This document shows positions 33,645 through 42,597 of a DNA stretch of 46,698 nucleotides, piece by piece. The number at the start of each line of letters is the position of its first letter. Position 1 is the first letter of the stretch. The stretch spans positions 1-46,698 of the forward strand of contig CALHGE010000056.1 of NCBI GenBank assembly GCA_938029725.1. The letters run 5' to 3'. A model generated the notes under the pieces. That model worked only from the letters and a program-made list of their open reading frames with translations. It made no database searches and had not been told where the DNA came from. Source of the DNA: an uncultured Flavobacteriaceae bacterium. GTDB taxonomy: Bacteria > Bacteroidota > Bacteroidia > Flavobacteriales > Flavobacteriaceae. Position numbers and translations under genes: made by a program.

Positions 33645-34451
33645 ATGGGGCTTCAAAGAAAGAAAATAACAGCACTGGTAATCACTTACAACGAAATTGG
33701 ATACATCGAAAACTGTCTTAAATCAATACAGTTTGCCGATGAAATAATTGTCGTTGATTCGTATAGTTCAGATGGAACTTATGAATATCTATCAGCGCAC
33801 CCAAAGGTTAGAGTAATACAACATCCATTTAAAAATTACACCACGCAAAAGGCTTTTACTTTAGCGCAAGCGTCGCATGACTGGGTTATTTTTATTGATG
33901 CTGATGAGGTGGTAACTCCTGAGTTACAAAACGAGATTACTGAAACTGTAAACAGTACGAAAACGCATGCAGCCTATTGGTTTCATCGCAAATTCATGTT
34001 TCAAGAAAAAAGATTGCGATTCAGTGGATGGCAAACCGACAAGAACTACCGTCTATTTAGAAAAAGTAAAGTTCAATTTTCAGATAAACGTATCGTGCAT
34101 GAAACATTAGAAGTAGATGGCACCTCGGCTACATTAAAAGAGAAATTGACTCACTACTGCTATAAAGATTACACCGACTACAAACGTAAAATGCTTTTAT
34201 ATGGCAGATTGAAGGCCAAGGAAGCGGTACAAAAAGGTAAAAATTTCAGTGTTGGAATGTTATTTATTAAACCCACGTTTACCTTTGTCCACAACTTTGT
34301 TATTCGTCTCGGGTTTTTAGACGGCATGAAGGGAATTAAAGTTTGTTATCTGAATGCACTTGGCGATTGGGAAAGATATCTTGAATTAAGAAGCTTAGAA
34401 CAAGAACAACACGCAACAAGCTTAGAACCAGTTTCACAAGCAAGCAACTAA
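33645..34451 (+). CDS. Family 2 glycosyltransferase, WaaE/KdtX-like (LPS core)
   Basis: The 268-residue protein resembles the WaaE/KdtX group, which adds sugars to the inner core of lipopolysaccharide. It opens KITALVITYNEIGYIENCLKSI, with ADEIIVVDSYSSDGT, a metal-binding IDADE, and the family stretch RFSGWQTDKNYRLFRKS, then HETLEV and YKDYTDYKRKM. One hydrophobic segment lies near the C-terminus. It is strongly similar along its whole length to the first 250 residues of the next gene. Cytoplasmic or membrane-bound; the sugar is not predictable. Confidence 0.9.
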   Translation: MGLQRKKITALVITYNEIGYIENCLKSIQFADEIIVVDSYSSDGTYEYLSAHPKVRVIQHPFKNYTTQKAFTLAQASHDWVIFIDADEVVTPELQNEITETVNSTKTHAAYWFHRKFMFQEKRLRFSGWQTDKNYRLFRKSKVQFSDKRIVHETLEVDGTSATLKEKLTHYCYKDYTDYKRKMLLYGRLKAKEAVQKGKNFSVGMLFIKPTFTFVHNFVIRLGFLDGMKGIKVCYLNALGDWERYLELRSLEQEQHATSLEPVSQASN

Positions 34452-34652
34452 GTCCTAAATCGCTCCTTGATAGTAAGAAGCATTTCAAAATACCCTGCAG
34501 AACCTTTATCTTAATTTTATAGTAAATTAGACCAAAGGTGATGTCAAAACACTCAATTCTGTATAGGCTAGTAAAAATTTAGAAATAAGACCTTTAAAAC
34601 CCCTATTATATCTAAATTTGTCGATAACCATAACTGTTTATCAGCCTTATCA

Positions 34653-36560
34653 TTGGATCTTCCAAAAAATAAAATATCTGCATTATTTATCACATTCAAT
34701 GAAATCATCAACATTGATGAGGTAATTCGAAATGTCTCTTTTGCAGACGAAATAATCATAGTTGATTCTTTTAGCACCGATGGTACCGCTGAACAAATTC
34801 AAAAATACCCTAAGGTAAAATTTATACAGCGAGCGTTTAAAAATTATACCGACCAAAAATCATATGCTATGAGCATGGCAACCAATGATTGGGTATTGTT
34901 TATGGATGCTGACGAACGCCTCACAGATATACTAAGAGATGAGGTCGTAAAAACTATAAACACCAGCAACCCAGCTTCGGCCTATTACTTCTATCGCTCT
35001 TTTATGTTTCAAAAAGAAGTTTTGCGCTTTAGCGGCTGGCAAAGTGATAAAAATTTTCGCCTTTTCCGAAAAAGCAAAGTACACTTTACAACAGACAGAG
35101 TAGTGCATGAAACCTTGGTTGTTGAGGGTGAAATTGATATCTTAAAAAACAAACTCATACATTATTCTTACAAAGATTACCCCGATTATAAGAGTAAAAT
35201 GATTACCTATGGTAAGATGAAAGCTCAAGAAGAGCTTGACAAAAATTATAGTCCAACTCTGTATCACTTTGTATTTAGGCCTTCCTATAAATTTTTCAAT
35301 CACTACGTTTTACGTTTTGGCTTTTTAGATGGAAAAAAAGGAATCATCATTAGTTATCTTAATGCTTTAGGCGTCTATTCAAGGTACAGGGAGCTCAAAC
35401 GTCTTAAGAATCCATTCAACCCTCAGCTTTCAACTACAAATCTTAAGGATACGAGTACATCAGAAATAAGATTTCTTGTTATTCAACAAAAAATGATTGG
35501 TGATGTTTTAGCTAGCACTATTATCTGCGAAAGTCTAAAACATCATTTTCCAGGTGCTGAAGTTCATATGATAGCGAATGAAAATACACTTCCTGTACTT
35601 GAAGGAAATCCGTTCATTGATAGCGTTATTGTTTTCAAAAAAGAATTTCGTGATAGTAAAAAGATATTTTATAAGTTTTTAAAATCTCTAAAGAGAACAA
35701 AATATTCTGCGGTAATTGACGCCTATGGCAAACTAGAAAGTAATTTGATTACGCATTTTTCAAAATCTGACAAAAAAATAGGGAGACGCAAATGGTATAC
35801 CAGTTGGATTTACTCCGATGCCATCTACCAGCCCTTAATACCTGACAATGAGATACCGCTTTCGGTGTCAAATAGATTGATGCTACTTGACCCTATACTC
35901 CAAGAAAATAAGTTTATAACCTATCCGAAGTTATATTTATCCGCTGCGGAAATACAAAAAGCAAAAGAAGCTATTGCGAGCCTAAAAGGCACCGATGGTG
36001 AAAAACTTATCATGATTGGTATTTTAGGTAGTGACCCTACTAAGACCTACCCGCCAAAATACATGGCCCAAGTACTTGATACAATACCCATAAACTGCAA
36101 GGCTAAGCTTCTTTTTAATTACATTCCGTCACAGAAAGAGGAAGCACTGAAAATTTATAATTTATGCTCTAGGGAAACACAAGAATGCATAGAAATTGAC
36201 TTTTATGCAGACTCATTACGCGATTTTATGGGAATCTTATCGCAATGTGATATGCTAATTGGAAACGAAGGGGGCACTGTAAACATTGCAAAAGCGCTTG
36301 ACATACCCTCTTTTTGTTTTTTCAGTCCGTTCATAGTAAAAGGCGCATGGCATGGAAAAGTGTACAAAAATCACGATAGCGTACATTTGAGCGATTATAG
36401 ACCCGAGCTTTTTGGGAAAATGGATAAAAGGGAAATCAAAAAAAATATTAACGCCCTATATGAAGCTTTTGAGCCAAACCTGTTTAATGCCGCTTTGGTT
36501 AATTTTATAAAAAAAAATGTAGCTAACATAGATTGTAAAGATGACCAAAACCAAATATGA
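34653..36560 (+). CDS. Fused glycosyltransferase: GT2 (WaaE-like) plus GT9 (heptosyltransferase-like)
   Basis: The 635-residue protein combines a WaaE-like GT2 domain at residues 1-255 (KISALFITFNEI, VDSFSTDGT, MDADE at 84-88, RFSGWQSDKNFRLFRKS) with a GT9 domain at about 273-620. The second begins RFLVIQQKMIGDVLASTI, typical of the heptosyltransferase N-terminus, and keeps the late GNEGGTVNIAKALDIPSF motif. A Thr/Ser-rich linker (residues 256-272) joins them. The start is TTG at 34653; no in-frame ATG is available upstream. Its GT2 half is closely related to the preceding gene. It probably adds two consecutive core sugars to LPS. The next GT2 gene overlaps it by 20 bases. Confidence 0.88.
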   Translation: MDLPKNKISALFITFNEIINIDEVIRNVSFADEIIIVDSFSTDGTAEQIQKYPKVKFIQRAFKNYTDQKSYAMSMATNDWVLFMDADERLTDILRDEVVKTINTSNPASAYYFYRSFMFQKEVLRFSGWQSDKNFRLFRKSKVHFTTDRVVHETLVVEGEIDILKNKLIHYSYKDYPDYKSKMITYGKMKAQEELDKNYSPTLYHFVFRPSYKFFNHYVLRFGFLDGKKGIIISYLNALGVYSRYRELKRLKNPFNPQLSTTNLKDTSTSEIRFLVIQQKMIGDVLASTIICESLKHHFPGAEVHMIANENTLPVLEGNPFIDSVIVFKKEFRDSKKIFYKFLKSLKRTKYSAVIDAYGKLESNLITHFSKSDKKIGRRKWYTSWIYSDAIYQPLIPDNEIPLSVSNRLMLLDPILQENKFITYPKLYLSAAEIQKAKEAIASLKGTDGEKLIMIGILGSDPTKTYPPKYMAQVLDTIPINCKAKLLFNYIPSQKEEALKIYNLCSRETQECIEIDFYADSLRDFMGILSQCDMLIGNEGGTVNIAKALDIPSFCFFSPFIVKGAWHGKVYKNHDSVHLSDYRPELFGKMDKREIKKNINALYEAFEPNLFNAALVNFIKKNVANIDCKDDQNQI

Positions 36561-37476
36561 CCTTGCTATAATTCTAATAAATTATAATTCTTCGGAATAC
36601 ACACAAAGGTGTATCTCAAGTATTTTAGACAAAACCAATTCCGTACTTAAGTATCAAATTATTGTTATCGACAATGCTTCTGAAAATGGAGATTATGAAA
36701 GCTTAAATTCCTTTGTCACCACTTTACCTAAAGATACTGTTCAATTGCATCGCAGTAGAATAAATACAGGTTTTGGAGCTGGTAATATGCACGGTATTCA
36801 ATTCGCAAATGCCACGTATTATCTGTGTATTAACAATGACACTTTACTTTTAGACGACCCCATAAAACGATGTTATGATTTTATGGAAGCAAATGCAGAC
36901 GCAGCACTCTGTGGTCCACAAATTTACAATGAACGCAACGAGAAAACGCTAAGTTTTGACCACTTCACTTCTTTCGCTCGTGAGGTCTTCGGAAGAAAAA
37001 CACCAGAAATACTTTTTTCAAAACCCAATAGAAAAAAAGAATACTCAACACCTATTTCTGTTGATTATGTAAATGGGAGTTTTATGTTTTTTAGAGCTGT
37101 TGATTTTAATAGTGTCGGTGGTTTTGATACCAATATATTTTTATATTTTGAGGAATGTGATATTTGTTATCGGCTAAAGAAAAAAAAGAAAAAAACCTAT
37201 TTCATACCCAATGCGTCCTACATGCATCATCAAGGCGTTAGTGTGAACAAAACTAAAATGCCCATTGCTATAAAGATCGAACTCAAAACCTCAATGTTCT
37301 ATGTCATTCGAAAGAACTATGGATATCTGCACTATCAATTGCTGCGCTTGGTTTTTATTATCCGTTATGGACTAACATCTCTAGTAAAACCAAAATACTT
37401 TGGATTATTCTATCGTATTTTAATAGGGCTCCCTTTAGGAAAATCGTTAAAGCAAAAACAAGTTATTCGAGATTAA
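36541..37476 (+). CDS. Family 2 glycosyltransferase (rhamnosyltransferase-like)
   Basis: The 311-residue protein has a GT-A fold opening LAIILINYNSSEYTQRCISSI, with VIDNASENGD, the donor-site NTGFGAGNMHGI, and NNDTLLLDD. The acceptor side shows SVDYVNGSFMFFRAVDF and FLYFEECDICYRLKKK, usual in rhamnosyl- or similar transferases of O-antigen and capsule loci. Its ATG overlaps the end of the fused GT gene by 20 bases, so the three glycosyltransferases form one operon-like cluster for LPS core or O-antigen. Confidence 0.9.
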   Translation: MTKTKYDLAIILINYNSSEYTQRCISSILDKTNSVLKYQIIVIDNASENGDYESLNSFVTTLPKDTVQLHRSRINTGFGAGNMHGIQFANATYYLCINNDTLLLDDPIKRCYDFMEANADAALCGPQIYNERNEKTLSFDHFTSFAREVFGRKTPEILFSKPNRKKEYSTPISVDYVNGSFMFFRAVDFNSVGGFDTNIFLYFEECDICYRLKKKKKKTYFIPNASYMHHQGVSVNKTKMPIAIKIELKTSMFYVIRKNYGYLHYQLLRLVFIIRYGLTSLVKPKYFGLFYRILIGLPLGKSLKQKQVIRD

Positions 37477-37539
37477 GCCGTTCGAATTAAATTCTAAAGA
37501 AAAAAATCCAATTCCCAAAATACCTAACTAGGGAAATCC

Positions 37540-37547
37540 TATTTTTG
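37540..37547 (+). promoter_or_regulatory. Candidate -7 promoter box for the TsaC/CCA gene pair
   Basis: TATTTTTG matches TAnnTTTG, 27 bases before the GTG start of the TsaC/Sua5 gene. No clear -33 element is visible. Confidence 0.35.
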
Positions 37548-37574
37548 CCATCCATAAAATAGAAGAAACGAATC

Positions 37575-38135
37575 GTGCAAGAAGAAATCAATAAAGCGAT
37601 CTCAATACTGGAAAATGGGGGGTTAATTCTTTACCCTACTGACACCGTTTGGGGAATTGGATGTGATGCTACCAACGAAGAAGCTGTTGAGAAAGTTTAC
37701 AAACTAAAAGAGCGTTCAGATAGCAAAGCGCTTATTTGCCTAGTTGGCAATGATGCTATGCTAGAGCGTCATATTACAGAAGTACCCGAAGTAGCTTATG
37801 ACATTATGGATTTATCGACAAAACCAACAACAATTGTCTATGACCATCCGAAGGGTATTGCGAAAAACTTGATTGCGGCTGATAACACCTTGGCCATACG
37901 CGTAGCCTCTGATAAATTCTGTCAATATCTCATCACTAAATTCAAAAAACCAATTGTAGCTACCTCAGCAAATATTTCTGGGCAACGAACTCCAAAACAA
38001 TTTTCTGAAATTAGCGAAGCTGTTTTAAAGGGTGTTGACTATATCGTAAGTTTGCAGCAAGATAAAATAGCAGATACACCCTCAGTAATTATAAAACTAA
38101 GTGCCGATGGTATTGTAAAAGTGATTAGAAAATAA
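37575..38135 (+). CDS. Threonylcarbamoyl-AMP synthase (Sua5/YciO/YrdC family)
   Basis: The protein activates threonine, bicarbonate and ATP to threonylcarbamoyl-AMP, the first step of the t6A37 modification of tRNAs reading ANN codons. The 186-residue, single-domain protein opens [24 protein letters not shown], the family signature, with [13 protein letters not shown], and later PTTIVYDH and a TSANISGQ motif. The start is GTG at 37575. Its stop overlaps the ATG of the CCA-adding enzyme by one base (TAATG), linking two tRNA genes in one transcript. It has no C-terminal Sua5 domain, so it is TsaC-like in length. Confidence 0.93.
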   Translation: MQEEINKAISILENGGLILYPTDTVWGIGCDATNEEAVEKVYKLKERSDSKALICLVGNDAMLERHITEVPEVAYDIMDLSTKPTTIVYDHPKGIAKNLIAADNTLAIRVASDKFCQYLITKFKKPIVATSANISGQRTPKQFSEISEAVLKGVDYIVSLQQDKIADTPSVIIKLSADGIVKVIRK

Positions 38136-39553
38136 TGAGGCGAAATAATTTTCAGGAAGCCCTTGAAGACCCAATCTTCAATATACTCACAGAGGCAGCA
38201 AAAGAACTTGATGTTACCTGTTATGTTATTGGTGGTTTTGTGCGCGATTATCTGTTACAAAGAGGTACGGCTAAAGATATTGATATCGTTGTCGTAGGAA
38301 GCGGCATAGAACTTGCCCAAAAAGTTGCATTATTATTACCGAACAACCCTAAAGTTTCCGTTTTCAAAAATTTCGGTACTGCCATGTTAAAACATGGTGC
38401 TATTGAACTTGAATTTGTAGGGGCACGTAAAGAAAGTTATCATCGTGATAGTAGAAAACCAGTTGTCGAAAATGGCACGCTAGAAGATGACCAAAACCGC
38501 AGAGATTTCACAATAAACGCTTTAGCACTTTCATTAAACGAGTCAAATTTTGGAGATTTGATTGACCCATTTAATGGCGTTGATGACTTAGAGCATAAAA
38601 TAATTAAAACTCCTCTAGAACCTTCTATCACTTATTCTGATGACCCTTTACGTATGATGCGCGCTATTCGATTCGCTACACAATTAGGCTTCCAAATAGC
38701 ACTACCTTCATTACAAGCGATTACTAAAAACAAAGAACGTATAACTATAATCTCTAAGGAACGTATTGTTGACGAGCTCCATAAGATTTTGGGCAGTCAC
38801 ACCCCTTCTTTGGGTTTTTCATTATTACATAAGACTGAATTGCTACCGTATATGTTACCAGAACTTGTAGCATTGCAGGGCATTGAAGAAATTGAAGGAC
38901 AACGCCATAAAGATAACTTTTGGCATACCTTAGAAGTGGTAGATAATATTTGTGCAACAACAGATGATCTTTGGTTACGTTGGGCAGCATTGTTACACGA
39001 CATCGGAAAAGCACCAACTAAAAAATTTCATAAAAAATTAGGATGGACCTTCCATGCTCATGAATTTGTAGGATCTAAAATGGTTTACAAACTTTTTAAG
39101 CGCCTTCGCATGCCCTTAAATGACAAAATGAAGTTTGTTCAAAAAATGGTTTTAATGAGTTCTCGGCCTATTGTTCTTTCAGAAGATTATGCTACCGATT
39201 CAGCAGTTAGAAGATTAGTATTTGACGCTGGAGATTTTGTCGAAGACCTCATGACACTTTGTGAAGCTGATATCACCACTAAGAATCCGAAGAAGCAAAA
39301 AAAATACAAAAACAACTTCAAGGTCGTTCGTCAAAAAATCAAAGAAGTTGAAGAGCGCGATCACATTCGTAATTTTCAACCACCGATTTCAGGCGAAGAA
39401 ATCATGAAAATCTTCAATCTAAAACCCTCTAAAGAAATAGGCATCATTAAAGAGACTATCAAAGAAGCTATTTTAGAAGGTGAAATCCCTAACGAATATG
39501 AAGCTGCCAAAGAATTCATGCTTAAAAAAGTTAAGGAACTAAATATAATCTAA
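38135..39553 (+). CDS. CCA tRNA nucleotidyltransferase / poly(A) polymerase family protein with HD domain
   Basis: The enzyme adds the CCA end to tRNAs. The 472-residue protein has the class II head domain with [10 protein letters not shown] (about residues 32-41) and metal-binding DIDIVVV, then [11 protein letters not shown] and [17 protein letters not shown]. An HD domain follows with [14 protein letters not shown], as in bacterial CCA enzymes with phosphohydrolase activity. The C-terminus is helical. Its ATG overlaps the TsaC stop codon, so the two are translated together. A terminator-like hairpin lies 160 bases downstream. Confidence 0.95.
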   Translation: MRRNNFQEALEDPIFNILTEAAKELDVTCYVIGGFVRDYLLQRGTAKDIDIVVVGSGIELAQKVALLLPNNPKVSVFKNFGTAMLKHGAIELEFVGARKESYHRDSRKPVVENGTLEDDQNRRDFTINALALSLNESNFGDLIDPFNGVDDLEHKIIKTPLEPSITYSDDPLRMMRAIRFATQLGFQIALPSLQAITKNKERITIISKERIVDELHKILGSHTPSLGFSLLHKTELLPYMLPELVALQGIEEIEGQRHKDNFWHTLEVVDNICATTDDLWLRWAALLHDIGKAPTKKFHKKLGWTFHAHEFVGSKMVYKLFKRLRMPLNDKMKFVQKMVLMSSRPIVLSEDYATDSAVRRLVFDAGDFVEDLMTLCEADITTKNPKKQKKYKNNFKVVRQKIKEVEERDHIRNFQPPISGEEIMKIFNLKPSKEIGIIKETIKEAILEGEIPNEYEAAKEFMLKKVKELNII

Positions 39554-39714
39554 CACAAAGGTTAATACCGAGTTGTATTTCGGTGGCAAAGCGCTGAAAA
39601 TGTGTATTCCACAAGAAAACATGCGCTTAGGGCGATGTGTCACCCTCTCCGAGACAGGGTATGAACAAAACATACGCATAGAATTTTTATCATAGAATAT
39701 GTAGTTAATCTATT

Positions 39715-39750
39715 AAAAATACTGCTCGCAATGTGGAGTATTTTTATTTT
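39715..39750 (+). terminator. Likely terminator downstream of the CCA-adding enzyme gene
   Basis: AAAAATACT (39715-39723) and AGTATTTTT (39737-39745) form a 9-bp stem around a 13-base centre, followed by a T-rich run (TTTTTATTTT). The distance from the stop codon (about 160 bases) is long but no gene lies between. Confidence 0.65.
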
Positions 39751-39813
39751 ATAGAACCTCTTTTAAAGCCTAAAAAATAAAGAACATCTCCCTATTTTCT
39801 TAGCTAAGAATGG

Positions 39814-39821
39814 TAATTTTG
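39814..39821 (+). promoter_or_regulatory. Candidate -7 promoter box for the heme A synthase gene
   Basis: TAATTTTG matches TAnnTTTG, 23 bases before the ATG. No TTG is seen at the proper -33 spacing. Confidence 0.35.
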
Positions 39822-39844
39822 TAGAACAATAGGTTTTATATAAA

Positions 39845-40879
39845 ATGCAAAAAAAATTTAATAAAATTGCTAAAATCGCTTTGATTTTGGTTTACCTAGT
39901 AATTGTGGCTGGTGCTATTGTACGGGTAACTGGTAGCGGTATGGGTTGCCCTGATTGGCCGAAATGTTTCGGCTACTACATTCCCCCTACCGATATTTCT
40001 GAAATAGAATGGACTCCAGAAAAAGAATTTAAAAAAGGGCAGATTGTTATTGTTGATGCCGCCCTTCAAGTAGCTTTAAAAGATTTTGAATCAACAGCAA
40101 ACTATACCCAAGAAAACTGGGAAGCGTATACAAAGCACAAGTATGCTAGTTTCAACCCTTGGCATACTTGGATCGAATATATCAATAGACTGGTAACCGT
40201 TATTTTAGGTATACCCATGTTAATGCTATTCTTCCTTTCCTTCTGGTTATTTAAAAAAGATAGCATACTGACTATTGTTACTGTTTTGACACTTTTCGTT
40301 TTAGCCATTCAAGCGGTTCTTGGTAAAATTGTGGTTGACACCCATCTAAAACCCACAATGATTTCTGTACATATGCTCATTGCACTATTAATTATGGCAA
40401 TGCTAATATTCTTAATCCACAGAACTGAAAAACAATCCGACAAATTAAAATTCAACAAACAAGTAACACTACTTTTGTTTCTTGCATTTGCCCTTAGTTT
40501 AGTTCAAATTATTATGGGTATTCAAGTACGACAGTTTGTGGATGCGCAAATAGATCTTCTAGGAGAAACCGCAAAGAGCAGTTGGTTACAAAGCCCTACC
40601 ATAGATTTCTATATTCATCGTTCTTTTTCAGTACTTGTGCTACTTACTAACCTATTTTTAGCCTATCGTATTCGCATTTTGAGCTTAGGGTATACCAAGA
40701 TGAATTGGGTTTTAATACTGCTAATTATTGAAGTTGTGTCTGGTATAGCTATGTACTATTTGGATTTTCCTATAGCCAGTCAACCCTTGCATCTTGTTTT
40801 AGCCTCCCTCCTTTTTGGTGTCCAGTTCTATTTAATTTTGGAATCATTAAAATCAAAAAGAATTCACAAAACTTTGTAA
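39845..40879 (+). CDS. ctaA: Heme A synthase (COX15/CtaA)
   Basis: This membrane enzyme oxidises heme O to heme A for cytochrome aa3 oxidase. The 344-residue protein has eight predicted membrane segments in two four-helix halves. The first helix ends VRVTGSGMGCPDWPKCFGYYIPP, the family signature with a cysteine pair, and heme-ligand histidines occur in FNPWHTWIEYINR, VHMLIALL, YIHRSFSV and QPLHLVLASL. The insertion around residues 55-95 is longer than in CtaA of Bacillus, as is typical for COX15-like members. The stop codon overlaps a possible promoter box for the next gene. Confidence 0.95.
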   Translation: MQKKFNKIAKIALILVYLVIVAGAIVRVTGSGMGCPDWPKCFGYYIPPTDISEIEWTPEKEFKKGQIVIVDAALQVALKDFESTANYTQENWEAYTKHKYASFNPWHTWIEYINRLVTVILGIPMLMLFFLSFWLFKKDSILTIVTVLTLFVLAIQAVLGKIVVDTHLKPTMISVHMLIALLIMAMLIFLIHRTEKQSDKLKFNKQVTLLLFLAFALSLVQIIMGIQVRQFVDAQIDLLGETAKSSWLQSPTIDFYIHRSFSVLVLLTNLFLAYRIRILSLGYTKMNWVLILLIIEVVSGIAMYYLDFPIASQPLHLVLASLLFGVQFYLILESLKSKRIHKTL

Positions 40880-40884
40880 CTTTG
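40877..40884 (+). promoter_or_regulatory. Candidate -7 promoter box for the PRiA4-ORF3-like gene
   Basis: TAACTTTG matches TAnnTTTG, overlaps the heme A synthase stop codon and lies 23 bases before the downstream ATG. The -33 element is not clear. Confidence 0.35.
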
Positions 40885-40907
40885 ACCTCCCACAAAAAGA
40901 AACACCA

Positions 40908-41408
40908 ATGATTTACAAAGTGCGCATTATTTTAGATGCTAAGGACGATATTTTTAGAGATATCGAAATCGACGCAGCAAATTCTATGGAAGAGTTTCAT
41001 AATGCAATATCGCAAGCCTTTGGCTTTTTAGGCAATGAAATGGCCTCTTTTTACACTTGTGATGAGGAATGGGTACAAGATGAAGAAATTGCTCTATTTG
41101 ATATGAGCGAAAGTGATTCAGATGTGCGCTTGATGAACGAGACCTTCCTAGAAGATGTAATGAATACAAAAACACCAAAGCTCATTTACGTTTACGATTT
41201 TCTAAGCATGTGGACTTTCTTTGTTGAACTCGCCGATATTGTTGAGGGCGAAGCTGGTATATCTTATCCGAATGTATTATTTAGCTTTGGCGAATTACCA
41301 GAAACACCACCAGAAAAGAACTTTAAGGCTGAACGCACTGACAACTTCGATTTTGATGAACCACTAGACAACTATGATGATATGGATTTTGATGAAAACT
41401 GGAATTAA
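40908..41408 (+). CDS. Plasmid pRiA4b ORF-3-like family protein
   Basis: The 166-residue protein matches the PRiA4_ORF3 family (also annotated as IS1096 passenger TnpR-like): MIYKVRIILDAKDDIFRDIEIDA at the start, then MEEFHNAISQAFGF, and MASFYTCDEEWVQDEEIALFDM, followed by LIYVYDFLSMWTFFVEL. The C-terminal 30 residues are strongly acidic (DFDFDEPLDNYDDMDFDEN-like). Despite the family's name, nothing here suggests mobility: it sits in a core-gene stretch as a stable Bacteroidetes chromosomal gene. The function is unknown. Confidence 0.88.
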   Translation: MIYKVRIILDAKDDIFRDIEIDAANSMEEFHNAISQAFGFLGNEMASFYTCDEEWVQDEEIALFDMSESDSDVRLMNETFLEDVMNTKTPKLIYVYDFLSMWTFFVELADIVEGEAGISYPNVLFSFGELPETPPEKNFKAERTDNFDFDEPLDNYDDMDFDENWN

Positions 41409-41529
41409 AAAATCAGAAATCGGAATGCTATCCTGACCCAAGGCTTGATACTTGAATTTGATTTTTAGCAATCTCAAAATAGTTCAAAAATCAACTCCCT
41501 CGAGGAAATTTAAATAAAATACTTAAGTA

Positions 41530-42588
41530 ATGATAAACCTATATTCTACACAAATTGAAAGTATCTCGCTTCATCGTGTCGGTAATAAAAATAAGAGTGA
41601 AGGTGTCTTCCTTTCGGAAGAACCTTTTAGCTTAAATGATGAAACAACAGGTTTACTTAAAGAGTATTTCTTTAAACCATTTCGTGAAAAAGAAGAGAAT
41701 TACTTCAAACTAGCGAATGAAGTTGATGTAGAGTTTAATGAACTTTATAAAATAGCAACTGATATTTTCTCAGACCCTTCTTCTGCACATCTAAATTCTA
41801 AAAAGATTGCAACACATCTTTTTGAACAATCAAATCATCCTCACATTAAAAGTGGCGAAGTATATGTAGGCTATTTAACAGGCTTACTTTTAGACAACGT
41901 AAAAGTTGATGCCATCGGAATATTCAAAAGCGAACTAAAGCACGACTTTTTACAATTCGAAGAAACAGAAAGCAATCTTAACATTCTTGTTCAACAAGGT
42001 ATTAACATCAATAAACTTGATAAAGGCTGCCTTATTTTTAATACTGATAAGGAAGAAGGATACAAAGTTCTCTCGGTAGATAGCAATCGCTATGACGCCA
42101 AATATTGGTTAGAAAATTTCTTAGGAGTTGAGCCGCTTTCTGATGACAATTTCAAAACTAAAAATTATTTGAAGTTCTGCCAAAATTTTGCAAAAGACGT
42201 TGTTTTGCCAGCGGAAGATAAGCAGCAAGAAGTACTTTTTATGAATCGTGCCGTAAACCATTTTGCGAAGAATGATGAGTTTGAAGAAAGTTCTTTTTTG
42301 ACAGACGTTATGGCGAATCCTGAATTGATTCCTGAGTTTAAAAACTATAAGGTTGAAAAAGGCCCAAAATACAGTATTGAAGACGTTTCAAACTTCGACA
42401 TAGCCAATAAGGCCGTTTCTGACGCGCGAAAAAAAATAAAGAATGTCATCAGTCTAGATACCAATATTCAAATCAAATTAGACTTCATAAATCCAGAATC
42501 CGCCGAGAAATTTGTTGAAAAAGGCTGGGATGAAGAGCGACAGATGTATTACTACCTAGTATATTTCAATAAAGAACAAAAAAGTTAG
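41530..42588 (+). CDS. Nucleoid-associated protein, NdpA/YejK (NA37) family
   Basis: The 352-residue protein resembles the NA37/YejK nucleoid-associated family. It begins INLYSTQIESISLHRVGNKNKSEG, has an acidic middle, a HLFEQSNHPHIKSGEVYVGYL segment and the DAIGIFKSE motif, and ends with IKLDFINPESAEKFVEKGWD. No signal peptide or membrane segment. It should bind DNA in the cytoplasm. Its codon use resembles the left part of the window; the base composition drops immediately beyond its stop codon. Confidence 0.86.
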   Translation: MINLYSTQIESISLHRVGNKNKSEGVFLSEEPFSLNDETTGLLKEYFFKPFREKEENYFKLANEVDVEFNELYKIATDIFSDPSSAHLNSKKIATHLFEQSNHPHIKSGEVYVGYLTGLLLDNVKVDAIGIFKSELKHDFLQFEETESNLNILVQQGININKLDKGCLIFNTDKEEGYKVLSVDSNRYDAKYWLENFLGVEPLSDDNFKTKNYLKFCQNFAKDVVLPAEDKQQEVLFMNRAVNHFAKNDEFEESSFLTDVMANPELIPEFKNYKVEKGPKYSIEDVSNFDIANKAVSDARKKIKNVISLDTNIQIKLDFINPESAEKFVEKGWDEERQMYYYLVYFNKEQKS

Positions 42589-42597
42589 CAATTTTAT

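Noticed and set aside
40908..41408. IS1096-type mobile element
   Set aside because: The protein family carries that name, but there is no transposase or terminal repeat; it is a chromosomal family member.
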